64,000 nucleotides of DNA from Mycolicibacterium hassiacum DSM 44199 (GTDB lineage Bacteria > Actinomycetota > Actinomycetes > Mycobacteriales > Mycobacteriaceae), in assembly GCF_900603025.1 (NCBI RefSeq), contig NZ_LR026975.1, forward strand, positions 2,542,001-2,606,000. The letters run 5' to 3'. The notes under the pieces were generated by a model. That model saw only the letters and a list, made by a program, of their open reading frames with translations, ran no database searches and had not been told where the DNA came from. Made by a program: the position numbers and the translations under genes. Positions 49,042-57,532 of the stretch are shown one piece after another (position 1 is the stretch's first letter; the number at the start of each line of letters is the position of its first letter).

Positions 49042-50793
49042 GTGTGCGGAGCCACCGGCGAAGTACGACTGGACGGCCGGACACCTGACATCACTGCCGT
49101 CGCGGCCATGACCGAATCGATGGCGGCGCGGGGGCCCGACTCGGCGGGCGTGTGGTCTCAGGGCAGGGTCGCGCTCGGTCACCGCCGCCTCAAGATCATC
49201 GACCTGTCCGAAGCCGGCAGCCAGCCCATGGTGGACCCCGAACTGGGCCTGGCCATCGTGTGGAACGGCTGCATCTACAACTACAAGCAGCTGCGCCGCG
49301 AACTGAGCGAGCACGGCTACCGGTTCTTCTCCCACAGCGACACCGAGGTGTTGCTGAAGGCGTATCACCGGTGGGGCGACCGGTTCGTCGACCGGTTGTA
49401 CGGCATGTTCGCCTTCGCGATCGTCGAACGCGACAGCGGCCGGGTGTTGCTGGGGCGCGACCGGCTCGGCATCAAACCGCTCTACATATCCGAGAATTCG
49501 GCGCGCATCCGGTTTGCCTCATCGCTGCCGGCGCTGCTGGCCGGAAACGCCGACAACTCGATCGACACCCGCATCGACCCGGTCGCGTTGCACCACTACC
49601 TCACCTTCCACTCGGTGGTGCCGCCGCCGCGCACCATTCTGCGCGGGGTGCAGAAGGTGCCACCGGCATCGCTGATCGCGATCGAACCCGACGGCCGCCG
49701 GACCACCACCACCTATTGGCAACCGGATTTCTCCCGCCGCGCGGACCGGGCCGACTGGTCCGAACGCGACTGGGAGGACGCGGTTCTGGATTCGCTGCGC
49801 ACCGCGGTCGACCGCCGGCTGGTCGCCGACGTGCCGGTCGGCTGTCTGTTGTCCGGCGGGGTGGACTCCAGCCTGATCGTCGGGTTGCTGGCCGAGGCCG
49901 GGCAGCACGGCCTAAAGACGTTCTCCATCGGTTTCGAATCCGTCGGCGGCGTGGCCGGCGACGAGTTCACCTACTCCGACATCGTCGCCGAGCGGTTCGC
50001 CACCGATCACCATCAGATCCGCATCGGCACCGACCGCATGCTGCCCGCGCTCGACGGCGCGATCGCGGCGATGAGCGAACCGATGGTCAGCCACGACTGC
50101 GTGGCCTTCTACCTGCTGTCGCAGGAGGTGGCCAGGCACGTCAAGGTGGTGCAGTCGGGGCAGGGCGCCGACGAGGTCTTCGCCGGCTACCACTGGTACC
50201 CGCCGATGGCCGAGGCCACCTCGCTCGAGGAAGCGGTCCAGCGCTATCGCGGCGCGTTCTTCGACCGCGGCCCCGACGGGGTGGCGGCCCTGGTGACGCC
50301 CGACTACCTGGCCGAGGGCGATCCCAGCGGCACGTTCGTCGCCGGGCACTTCGCCGCGCCGGGCGCGGAGACCGGGGTCGACCGGGCGCTGCGGCTCGAC
50401 ACCACCGTCATGCTCGTCGACGACCCGGTCAAGCGCGTCGACAACATGACCATGGCGTGGGGCCTGGAGGGCCGGGTGCCGTTTCTCGACCACGAGTTGG
50501 TGGAGCTGGCGGCCAGCTGCCCGCCGGAGCTCAAGATCGCCCACGGCGGCAAGGGGGTGCTCAAGCAGGCCGCCCGGCGGGTCATTCCGTCCGAGGTCAT
50601 CGACCGTCCCAAGGGCTACTTCCCGGTGCCGGCGCTCACTCATCTCGAGGGGCCCTATCTGGAACTGGTGCGCGACGCGTTGTACGCACCGGAGGCCAAG
50701 GAACGCGGCCTGTTCCGGCCCGACGCCGTCGACCGGCTGCTGGCCGACCCGAACGGCCGGCTGACCCCATTGCGGGCTCTTCCGAGTTGGTAG
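49042..50793 (+). CDS. N-acetylglutaminylglutamine amidotransferase, C-terminus cut by an ISL3 element
   Basis: This asparagine-synthase-like enzyme would form the terminal amide of the osmolyte N-acetylglutaminylglutamine amide from glutamine. Cys2 (MCGATGE) is the glutaminase nucleophile. HRRLKIIDLS and WNGCIYN follow, and the synthetase domain has the PP-loop LLSGGVDSS (about 268-276) and VKRVDNMTM. The present frame has 583 residues and ends in five IS-encoded residues (ALPSW). Removing the element and one target copy restores 24 native residues ending at 52319, for 602 in all. Loss of the last helix may or may not destroy activity. Confidence 0.88.
   Translation: MCGATGEVRLDGRTPDITAVAAMTESMAARGPDSAGVWSQGRVALGHRRLKIIDLSEAGSQPMVDPELGLAIVWNGCIYNYKQLRRELSEHGYRFFSHSDTEVLLKAYHRWGDRFVDRLYGMFAFAIVERDSGRVLLGRDRLGIKPLYISENSARIRFASSLPALLAGNADNSIDTRIDPVALHHYLTFHSVVPPPRTILRGVQKVPPASLIAIEPDGRRTTTTYWQPDFSRRADRADWSERDWEDAVLDSLRTAVDRRLVADVPVGCLLSGGVDSSLIVGLLAEAGQHGLKTFSIGFESVGGVAGDEFTYSDIVAERFATDHHQIRIGTDRMLPALDGAIAAMSEPMVSHDCVAFYLLSQEVARHVKVVQSGQGADEVFAGYHWYPPMAEATSLEEAVQRYRGAFFDRGPDGVAALVTPDYLAEGDPSGTFVAGHFAAPGAETGVDRALRLDTTVMLVDDPVKRVDNMTMAWGLEGRVPFLDHELVELAASCPPELKIAHGGKGVLKQAARRVIPSEVIDRPKGYFPVPALTHLEGPYLELVRDALYAPEAKERGLFRPDAVDRLLADPNGRLTPLRALPSW
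50767..50774. repeat. Target-site duplication, left copy
   Basis: CCATTGCG directly abuts the left end of the ISL3-family element and is repeated exactly at 52236-52243. Eight bases is the duplication length of this family. Confidence 0.93.
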
Positions 50794-50838
50794 GGGTCTG
50801 GTGTGACCGATTCGGATCGTGTCGGTGACTGATTGAGG

Positions 50839-50894
50839 GCTCGCGCCCTTGTCAACTGGGTGTTCTTGACGCATCCAGAAGCAAAGGCGCGAGC
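50839..50894 (+). promoter_or_regulatory. Foldback hairpin just before the transposase start
   Basis: GCTCGCGCC (50839-50847) pairs perfectly with GGCGCGAGC (50886-50894), whose last base is next to the TTG start codon. In any transcript reading in from outside, the hairpin covers the translation start. Some insertion sequences limit transposase made from read-through RNA this way; that it does so here is inference. Confidence 0.5.
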
Positions 50895-52223
50895 TTGCCC
50901 CAGACTAGTGGTTCCCTGCTGCTTGGACTCGACGGTGTCGTCGTGGAGTCTGTGCATGTCGACCTCGACCGAACCCGCACCATCTATGTCCGCACCGCCG
51001 AGCAGTGGGTCGGCGTGTGTCCTGGATGCATGGTCCGGTCAGCTCGCTCGAAGGGCTGGGTGAGCACTCGGCCCCGCGATATCAAGATCGGGCCGGACAT
51101 TCCCCGGATCGTGTGGCGGAAACGAAAGTGGTTGTGCGCCAACATGTGTTGTGACCGCAAGTCATTCACAGAGTCGGTGCCGTCGATCCCGCCGCGAGCA
51201 CGGGTGACGGTGCGGGCCAAGCGCGAGATGGCCTCGGCGGTGCTTGACGATGACCGCTCGGTCAAGGCGGTCGCCGCCGCGTACGGCTGCACCTGGAACA
51301 CCTGTCACGACGCGGTCATCGCCACGGCGGACCCGGTGCTGGCCGGCGAACCCGAAGCCGTGAGCGTGCTGGGAATCGACGAGACCCGTCGCGGCAAGGC
51401 CAAATGGGAGACCTGCTCGCAGACCGGTACCCGATCCTGGGTGGACCGCTTCGACACCGGGCTGGTCGATATCACCGGCACGGGCGGGTTGTTGGTGCAG
51501 GTCAACGGCCGTGCGGCCAAACCGGTGACCGACTGGCTGGATCAGCGTGATCCCGGCTGGAAGGCCACCATCGAGTTCGTCGCGATCGACATGTCGGTCA
51601 CCTACGCCAACGCTGCGCGCCAAGCGTTGCCGCACGCGAAGCTGATCGTCGATCGGTTTCATCTGGTCAAGCGGGCCAACGAAATGGTCGATGAGGTCCG
51701 GCGCCGCACTACCCAAGCCCACCGTTTGCGCCGCGGACGCAAAAGCGACCCCGAATGGATCAACCGGCGCCGGCTGCTGCGCGCCGCTGAGCGATTGACC
51801 GATGAGCAACGCCACAAGCTGTTCGTGAAACTGACCTCAGCGGACCCCAATGGCGACATCGCCGCCGCCTGGATCGCCAAAGAGCTCCTACGAGATGTGT
51901 TGGCCTGCACCGCCCGTGGCGGATTGACCTACGAGATCCGCGATGCGCTGTACCGGTTCTACACGTTCTGCGCCGCCTGCTCGGTGCCCGAGATCAGCAA
52001 GCTTGCCCGCACCATCTCAGCATGGCAGGAGCCGATGATCCTGGCCATCCAGACCGGACTGTCCAACGCCCGCAGCGAAGGCTACAACCGCATCATCAAA
52101 CACGTCGGCCGCATCGCCTTCGGATTCCGCAACCCAGAAAACCAACGCCGCCGAGTACGGTGGGCCTGCACCCGCCAATCCCGGCGGACGCCACCCAGCA
52201 CCAAGCAGGTACGCCCCTGCTAA
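50895..52223 (+). CDS. ISL3-family transposase
   Basis: The 442-residue DDE transposase starts with TTG at 50895. A zinc-ribbon-like N-terminus (CPGCMVRSARSKG; CANMCCDRKSF) is followed by a helix-turn-helix (VKAVAAAYGCTWNTCHDAV). The catalytic region has LGIDETRRGKAKWETC (first Asp), VAIDMSVTYANAARQ and IVDRFHLVKRANEM (second Asp), and NARSEGYNRIIKHVGRIAFG with the Glu. It reads in the same direction as the interrupted host gene. Confidence 0.95.
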   Translation: MPQTSGSLLLGLDGVVVESVHVDLDRTRTIYVRTAEQWVGVCPGCMVRSARSKGWVSTRPRDIKIGPDIPRIVWRKRKWLCANMCCDRKSFTESVPSIPPRARVTVRAKREMASAVLDDDRSVKAVAAAYGCTWNTCHDAVIATADPVLAGEPEAVSVLGIDETRRGKAKWETCSQTGTRSWVDRFDTGLVDITGTGGLLVQVNGRAAKPVTDWLDQRDPGWKATIEFVAIDMSVTYANAARQALPHAKLIVDRFHLVKRANEMVDEVRRRTTQAHRLRRGRKSDPEWINRRRLLRAAERLTDEQRHKLFVKLTSADPNGDIAAAWIAKELLRDVLACTARGGLTYEIRDALYRFYTFCAACSVPEISKLARTISAWQEPMILAIQTGLSNARSEGYNRIIKHVGRIAFGFRNPENQRRRVRWACTRQSRRTPPSTKQVRPC

Positions 52224-52235
52224 CTCGGAAGAGCC

Positions 52236-52243
52236 CCATTGCG
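52236..52243. repeat. Target-site duplication, right copy
   Basis: CCATTGCG follows the right inverted repeat. From here the lost 3' end of the amidotransferase gene continues in frame (cca ttg cgt gga aac...) to TGA at 52317-52319, overlapping the ngg start. Confidence 0.93.
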
Positions 52244-52315
52244 TGGAAACGAACTGTGGCAGTTGGCGTTGCTGGAGTTGTGGTTGCAGCGCCACCGAAT
52301 CACGGGAGCAGCGGC

Positions 52316-54115
52316 ATGACCGCAACCGATCCGGACCGTACCGAGGCCCCAGACCGTACCGAAAACCCGGACCGCACCGAGGCCATCACCCTCGGCCTGC
52401 ACCACGCGTCGCCGGAACACCTGATGGCGGCGATGGCCGACAACGTTGTCCTCGAAATGGGTTGGGGCAGACTGCTTTTCGGGCAGACGTTCGCTGACCC
52501 CGAGGTGCTGGCCGAAGCGCTGCGCCAGGAGGGCCCGGGGCGGCGCGACATCTGCATCTACGCGCGCGAACCGCACGTGCTGGTGGCCAAGGCCCCGGCC
52601 GAACTGTTCATCGACCCCAGCCACACCTACCGGCTGCGGTTCGCCGACACCGAGGTGGCCGAACCGCAGGCGTCCGGGTTCACGGTGCGCCCGTTGCGCA
52701 GCATCGACGACACCCACGAGATGAACCGGGTCTACGTGCGCTGCGGCATGGTTCCGGCCCGGGTGGACGTGCTGTGGGACAACCACTTGCACAACGAGTC
52801 GGTCGACTACCTGGTCGCGGTGCGCGATGACGACGGCACCGTGGTGGGTACGGTCACCGGCGTCGATCACCGTCGGCTGTTCAACGACCCGGAGAACGGC
52901 TCGAGCCTCTGGACGCTGGCGGTCGACCCGTCGACCAGCCTGCCCGGGGTGGGCGCCAGCCTGACCCGGACCCTGGCCACCATCTACAAGCAGCGCGGCC
53001 GCGCCTACATGGACCTGTCGGTGGCCCACGACAACACCGCGGCGATCTCGCTGTACGAGAAGCTCGGGTTCGTGCGGGTTCCGGTGATGGCGGTCAAACG
53101 GCGCAACGCGATCAACGAGCCGCTGTTCACCCACCCGCCCGAGACGGTCGAGGACCTCAACCCGTACGCGCGGATCATCGCCGACGAGGCGATGCGGCGC
53201 GGGATCTTCGTCGAGGTGCTTGACGCCGGCGCCGGGGAGATGCGGCTGTCCTACGGGGGCCGCAGTGTGGTCACCCGGGAGTCGTTGTCGGAGTTCACCT
53301 CCGCTGTCGCGATGGCGCGCTGCGACGACAAGCGGCTGACCCGCCGGCTGGTGTCGCAGGCCGGCATCAAGGTGCCCAAGGGGCGGCTGGCGACCTTCGA
53401 CGAGAAGGACCACGAGTTCCTCGCCGAGGTCGGCGACGTGGTGGTCAAACCCACCCGCGGGGAGCAGGGCAAGGGCATCACCGTCGGGGTGACCACCAGT
53501 GAGGAACTGGACCGTGCGCTGGCCCGGGCCCGGGAGGAGTATCCGCAGGTGCTTATCGAGCAGCGGATCGAGGGCGACGACCTGCGGCTGGTGGTGATCG
53601 ACGGCAAGGTCGTCGCGGCCGCGATCCGGCGGCCCGCCGAGGTCATCGGCACCGGCCACCACACCATCCGGGAGCTGATCGAGGCGCAGAGCCGCCGCCG
53701 GGCCGCGGCGACCGGCGGCGAATCCCGCATCCCGTTGGACGCGGTGACCGAGAGCACGGTGCGCGCCGCCGGCTGGGAGCTCGACGACGTGCTGCCCGAG
53801 GGGAAACGGCTGCGGGTGCGCCGCACCGCCAACCTGCACCAGGGCGGCACCATCCACGACGTCACCGCGAAGGTGAACCCGCACCTGTGCGAGGTCGCGG
53901 TGAAAGCCGCTGAGGCGATCGGTATTCCGGTGACCGGCATCGATCTGCTGGTGCCCGACGCGACCGGGGACGAGTACGTCTTCATCGAGGCCAACGAACG
54001 TCCCGGGCTGGCCAACCACGAGCCCCAGCCGACCGCGCAGGCGTTCATCGACTACCTGTTCCCGGGCAGCACCCCGGTGCCGCAGGCGTGGACGCCGCAG
54101 GAAGCGCCGCACTGA
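52316..54115 (+). CDS. ngg: N-acetylglutaminylglutamine synthetase (GNAT plus ATP-grasp)
   Basis: The 599-residue fusion makes N-acetylglutaminylglutamine from glutamine, acetyl-CoA and ATP. The N-terminus has three six-residue repeats of PDRTEx. The GNAT domain covers about 100-260 (FTVRPLRSIDDTHEMNRVY; DLSVAHDNTAAISLYEKLGF). The ATP-grasp domain covers about 320-590 (VVVKPTRGEQGKGITV; IEQRIEGDDLRLVVIDGKV; FIEANERPGLANHEP). The ATG overlaps the original amidotransferase stop (ATGA), so the two were translationally coupled before the IS came in. The M42 peptidase that often accompanies this pair is not here. Confidence 0.92.
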   Translation: MTATDPDRTEAPDRTENPDRTEAITLGLHHASPEHLMAAMADNVVLEMGWGRLLFGQTFADPEVLAEALRQEGPGRRDICIYAREPHVLVAKAPAELFIDPSHTYRLRFADTEVAEPQASGFTVRPLRSIDDTHEMNRVYVRCGMVPARVDVLWDNHLHNESVDYLVAVRDDDGTVVGTVTGVDHRRLFNDPENGSSLWTLAVDPSTSLPGVGASLTRTLATIYKQRGRAYMDLSVAHDNTAAISLYEKLGFVRVPVMAVKRRNAINEPLFTHPPETVEDLNPYARIIADEAMRRGIFVEVLDAGAGEMRLSYGGRSVVTRESLSEFTSAVAMARCDDKRLTRRLVSQAGIKVPKGRLATFDEKDHEFLAEVGDVVVKPTRGEQGKGITVGVTTSEELDRALARAREEYPQVLIEQRIEGDDLRLVVIDGKVVAAAIRRPAEVIGTGHHTIRELIEAQSRRRAAATGGESRIPLDAVTESTVRAAGWELDDVLPEGKRLRVRRTANLHQGGTIHDVTAKVNPHLCEVAVKAAEAIGIPVTGIDLLVPDATGDEYVFIEANERPGLANHEPQPTAQAFIDYLFPGSTPVPQAWTPQEAPH

Positions 54116-54247
54116 GCCGACGTCCGCTTCCGGCCGCCTGAATCGGCGTTGCCGCCGGCCCTTCTCCCACTGACCCGGCGCGAGGGTTGTGACCGCGCCA
54201 TGCCGCGGTGTCTGATCAGCTCAGCGCCCACGACACGAAAGGTGATG

Positions 54248-55105
54248 ATGTCGACGTTCACTTATGACAACACCCTGCGCGAGGTCGCCACGAAGCGCGG
54301 CGTGCTGCGCTACCACGAGGCCGGCGACGGCCCGCCGCTGCTGATGCTGCACGGTTCCGGCCCGGGCGTGTCGGGCTGGCGCAACTACCGCGGCAACCTG
54401 GCGACGTTCGCGCAGCACTACCGGTGTCTGGTGCTGGAGTTCCCCGGGTTCGGGGTCAGCGACGACTTCGGCGGGCACCCGGTGATCGACGCCCAGGCCG
54501 CCACCGTCGAATTCGTCGACGCGCTGCAACTGGACCGGGTGGACGTCATCGGCAACTCGATGGGCGGCGGGGTCGCGATCGACTTCGCGATCAACCACCC
54601 GGACCGGGTCGGCCGGCTGGTGACCATCGGCGGCATCGGCACCAACATCTTCTCCCCCGGGCCCAGCGAGGGCATCCGGCTGCTGCAGGAGTTCTACGAG
54701 GATCCCACCCGGCAACGTCTCGTCGACTGGCTCAAGTCCATGGTCTACGACCAGTCGCTGATCACCGAGCAGCTCATCGAGGAGCGCTGGGCGCTGGCGT
54801 CGGATCCGAAGACGCTGGAGTCGGCCCGGCGCATGTACAGCAAGGCCGCCTACGCCGCGATGATGGAGATGATGCGCAAGGCCGACGTGCCGATGCCGTG
54901 GGCGGTGATGCACAAGGTGGCCGCGCCCACGCTGCTGACCTGGGGCCGCGACGACCGGGTGAGCCCGCTGGACATGTCGCTGATCCCGATGCGCACCATC
55001 CCGAACGCCCAGTTGCACGTCTTCCCGAACTGCGGGCACTGGGTGATGATCGAGGCCAAGGAGGCGTTCGAGCGGACGGTGCTGGCGTTCCTCGCCGACC
55101 GCTGA
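54248..55105 (+). CDS. Meta-cleavage product hydrolase (HsaD/BphD-like)
   Basis: The 285-residue alpha/beta hydrolase cleaves C-C bonds of ring-fission products. LMLHGSGPGVSGWRNYRGNL (about 31-50) is the typical oxyanion region. The nucleophile elbow is IGNSMGGGVAI (Ser about 102), the acid lies in WGRDDRVSPLDM and the histidine in NCGHWVMIEAKEAF. The ATG at 54248 has an AAAGG site 5 bases upstream; the ATG one codon earlier is an alternative. Its partners are the HsaA- and HsaC-like genes at 57533 and 58728. Confidence 0.88.
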   Translation: MSTFTYDNTLREVATKRGVLRYHEAGDGPPLLMLHGSGPGVSGWRNYRGNLATFAQHYRCLVLEFPGFGVSDDFGGHPVIDAQAATVEFVDALQLDRVDVIGNSMGGGVAIDFAINHPDRVGRLVTIGGIGTNIFSPGPSEGIRLLQEFYEDPTRQRLVDWLKSMVYDQSLITEQLIEERWALASDPKTLESARRMYSKAAYAAMMEMMRKADVPMPWAVMHKVAAPTLLTWGRDDRVSPLDMSLIPMRTIPNAQLHVFPNCGHWVMIEAKEAFERTVLAFLADR

Positions 55106-55108
55106 GCC

Positions 55109-55606
55109 TTACAGCGGTTCGCCGGCCACGCCGCGCCGCAGCAGCCGGTGCGCCGTCTCGTTGCCGTCCAGCAACCGGGTGGTGCGCCGGCTGATCCGCC
55201 ACCCCTCGGGGGTGCGCACGAGTTCGAAGTGGTTGGCCGCCGCCCGCCACACCCGGTAGCCGGAGTCGGTATCGGAGTCGGTGCCGGTGCGCACCAGCAC
55301 CAGCGACTCGCACACCGCCACCGCGGTGTCGCCGTCGACGGTCACCACCGCGGGACCGAGGAAATGGCAGCAGCCGGCGTCCACCAGGCCGCGGTGCGAC
55401 GACGAGTTGACCATGTCGTGGATCGCGGCGCGGCCGGACATGGACCAGCCCTCGACGTCGTAACTGCCGTCGGTGGTCCACAGCCCGGCCGCGGCATCGG
55501 CGTCGGCGGCGTCCACCGCCGGGCCGTACGACGCGATGAGCCGGGCGATCTCGCGTTCGTCCTCGAGGCGGCGCACCCGCTCCGACAACTCCCGCAGCTC
55601 CGACAT
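55109..55606 (-). CDS. SnoaL/NTF2-like protein
   Basis: The 165-residue cone-fold protein starts with a charged helix (LRELSERVRRLEDEREIARLIASYG in outline), then AVDAADADAAAGLWTTDGSYDVEG, a pattern typical of SnoaL-like polyketide cyclases and ring-hydroxylating dehydratase-type proteins. Catalytic residues cannot be fixed from sequence; an Asp/His pair (DMVNSSSHRG) lies in the cavity region. It lies 164 bases downstream of the monooxygenase gene on the same strand and probably acts in the same pathway. Confidence 0.8.
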   Translation of the reverse strand: MSELRELSERVRRLEDEREIARLIASYGPAVDAADADAAAGLWTTDGSYDVEGWSMSGRAAIHDMVNSSSHRGLVDAGCCHFLGPAVVTVDGDTAVAVCESLVLVRTGTDSDTDSGYRVWRAAANHFELVRTPEGWRISRRTTRLLDGNETAHRLLRRGVAGEPL

Positions 55607-55770
55607 CGGCCTACCTCCCCTGCACCGTCTCGGCGATCTCGGCCGGCGCCACCGCAGTAGGGCTCGGCGGAGCGGGCGGCCAGCCCGACGCGCATCGCTA
55701 GCCCCGGCCGTCGGCCCGCGTGCCCGACGGGTTCCGGCTCACGCCGGCCGGCCGTCCCTGTCCGGATCGG

Positions 55771-57393
55771 TCACACCGCAACCCTAGCCGGGACCAACGT
55801 GAACCCGCGGTATCCCTCGAGGGCCACCTGGGCGCAGATGTCGAGATAGGTGGTGAACCCGCCGATGTAGAGCATGAACACCCGGGGTTTGCCCGGCACG
55901 TTGGCGCCCAGGTACCACGAGTTCGCGCGGGGGAACAGGGTCTCCTCGGCACGCTGGTTGCATTCGGCGACCCAGCCGTCGACCGCCTCGGTGGTCGGTT
56001 CGATGGCGGAGTAGCCGAGCTTGTCCAGGTAGGCGATCGCCTCGGCGATCCAATTGATGTTGGCCTCGGCGTGCAACACCATGTTCGCCAGCACCGCCGG
56101 CGCGCCTGGGCCGGACACCAGGAACAGGTTGGGGAACCCGTCGACCCCGAGTCCGAGATAGGTCCGCGGCCCGTTGGCCCAGTGGTCGACCAGTTTCCGC
56201 CCGCCCCGGCCGACGATGTCGATCCTGGCCAGCGTGCCGGTCATCGCGTCGAACCCGGTGGCCAGCACCAGCGCGTCGATGTCGTAGTGCGCGTCGGTGG
56301 TCTGGATGCCGGTCTCGTCGATGCGTTCGATCGGGGTCTTCCGCACGCTGATGAGCTTGACGTTGGGCCGGTTGAAGGTCTGGAAGTAGTTGGTGTCGGT
56401 GCAGATCCGCTTGGTGCCGATGGGATGGTCGTCTGGGATGAGCAGGTCGGCCACCTCGGGATCGTCGATGATCGCCCGGATCTTCGACTCGTAGAACCTG
56501 CGCGCCTCCTCGTTGGCCTCCAGATCGGTCATCTGGTCGGGGAACGTCTTGGAGAACAGCACGCCGCCGAGCGCCCAGCGCTTCTCGAAGGCCTCCTGCC
56601 GCTCCTCCGGCGAGACCTCCATGGTCCGCTTGGGGTGGGTGCGGTGCGGGGAACCACCCCCGCTGGTCCACGACAGCCGCCGCCGCTCGGCGTAGGTCGC
56701 CTTGGCGTGCGCGATCTCCTCCGGGGTCAGCGGCCGATTGCCGGCCGGCACGCTGTAGTTCGGGGTGCGCTGGAACACGTACAGCTGGGCCGCCTGCTCG
56801 GCGATGATCGGAATCGACTGAATACCCGAGGATCCGGTGCCGATCACCGCGACCCGCTTGCCGGTGAAATCGACGTCCTCGTGCGGCCAGCACGCGGTGT
56901 GGTAGGTCGGGCCGGCGAAGCTGTCCAACCCCGGGATGTCCGGCGTCAGCGGCGTGGACAACGGGCCGGTCGCCATCACCACGAACCGCGCGCTGACCAC
57001 CTCACCCGTGTCGGTGGTGACGGTCCAGCGCAGGGTGCCCTCGTCGAGATGCGCCGAGATCACCCGGGTGTTGAAGGTGATGTGCGGACGCAGGTTCAGC
57101 TTGTCCGCGACCCACTTGAGGTATTCGAGGATCTCGGCCTGCGAAGCGTACTTCTCCGTCCAGGTCCACTCCTGCTGCAGCTCGTCGGAGAACGAGTAGG
57201 AGTAGTCGAGGCTCTCGACGTCGCACCGCGCCCCCGGGTAGCGGTTGAAGTACCACGTTCCGCCCACCTCGGGTGCGGCTTCGAAGACCCGGACCGTCAG
57301 GCCCTGCTCGCGGAACTTGTGCAGCGCGTACAGACCGCCGAATCCGGCGCCCACCACGATGACGTCAACATTGGTGCTGGTCGCGGTACTCAC
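55771..57393 (-). CDS. Baeyer-Villiger flavin monooxygenase
   Basis: The 540-residue class B flavoprotein inserts oxygen next to a ketone using NADPH and FAD. The FAD loop GAGFGG is at 15-20 and GGTWYFNRYPGARCD at about 47-61 is diagnostic. The BVMO fingerprint FAGPTYHTACWP (about 155-166) and the NADPH loop GTGSSGIQSIP follow, with ATGFD late. I chose the GTG at 57393 (VSTATSTNVDV) rather than an upstream frame. Cyclohexanone-type or steroid ketones are possible substrates. It is divergent from the HsaA-like gene. Confidence 0.92.
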   Translation of the reverse strand: MSTATSTNVDVIVVGAGFGGLYALHKFREQGLTVRVFEAAPEVGGTWYFNRYPGARCDVESLDYSYSFSDELQQEWTWTEKYASQAEILEYLKWVADKLNLRPHITFNTRVISAHLDEGTLRWTVTTDTGEVVSARFVVMATGPLSTPLTPDIPGLDSFAGPTYHTACWPHEDVDFTGKRVAVIGTGSSGIQSIPIIAEQAAQLYVFQRTPNYSVPAGNRPLTPEEIAHAKATYAERRRLSWTSGGGSPHRTHPKRTMEVSPEERQEAFEKRWALGGVLFSKTFPDQMTDLEANEEARRFYESKIRAIIDDPEVADLLIPDDHPIGTKRICTDTNYFQTFNRPNVKLISVRKTPIERIDETGIQTTDAHYDIDALVLATGFDAMTGTLARIDIVGRGGRKLVDHWANGPRTYLGLGVDGFPNLFLVSGPGAPAVLANMVLHAEANINWIAEAIAYLDKLGYSAIEPTTEAVDGWVAECNQRAEETLFPRANSWYLGANVPGKPRVFMLYIGGFTTYLDICAQVALEGYRGFTLVPARVAV

Positions 57394-57435
57394 GGCGGCT
57401 ACGGTAAGCGCCGGCAACACGGTTCGGCCCCGTCC

Positions 57436-57472
57436 TCTCCCGGTCACCGGACAGCCCGTTTCGGCCGGGAGA
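57436..57472. promoter_or_regulatory. Inverted repeat in the monooxygenase/HsaA-like divergent promoter
   Basis: TCTCCCGG (57436-57443) and CCGGGAGA (57465-57472) are perfect 8-bp arms; pairing continues outward (GTCC/GGAC) past a single-base bulge. It lies in the 139 bp between two divergent catabolic genes, a place for a shared operator. The regulator is unknown. Confidence 0.42.
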
Positions 57473-57532
57473 CGGACCGCTCATCGGGACAGCGCGGACG
57501 CAACCAGCGCGATCCGATCCACCATCGTCGGC

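Larger units (their letters stand above)
50775..52235 (+). mobile_element. ISL3-family insertion sequence, complete, 1,461 bp
   Basis: The ends are inverted: the left end begins GGCTCTTCCGAGTT, and the right end is its exact complement for 14 bases. One transposase gene fills the element. Both terminal repeats, the target duplication and the transposase frame are intact, so the insertion is recent and the element could still move. It sits inside the last codons of the amidotransferase gene. Confidence 0.95.

Noticed and set aside
54116..57532. KstR or KstR2 operators near the HsaA/C/D-like genes
   Set aside because: No match to TNNAACNNGTTNNA or to the CAAG...CTTG type in the upstream regions I read; only unrelated palindromes are present.
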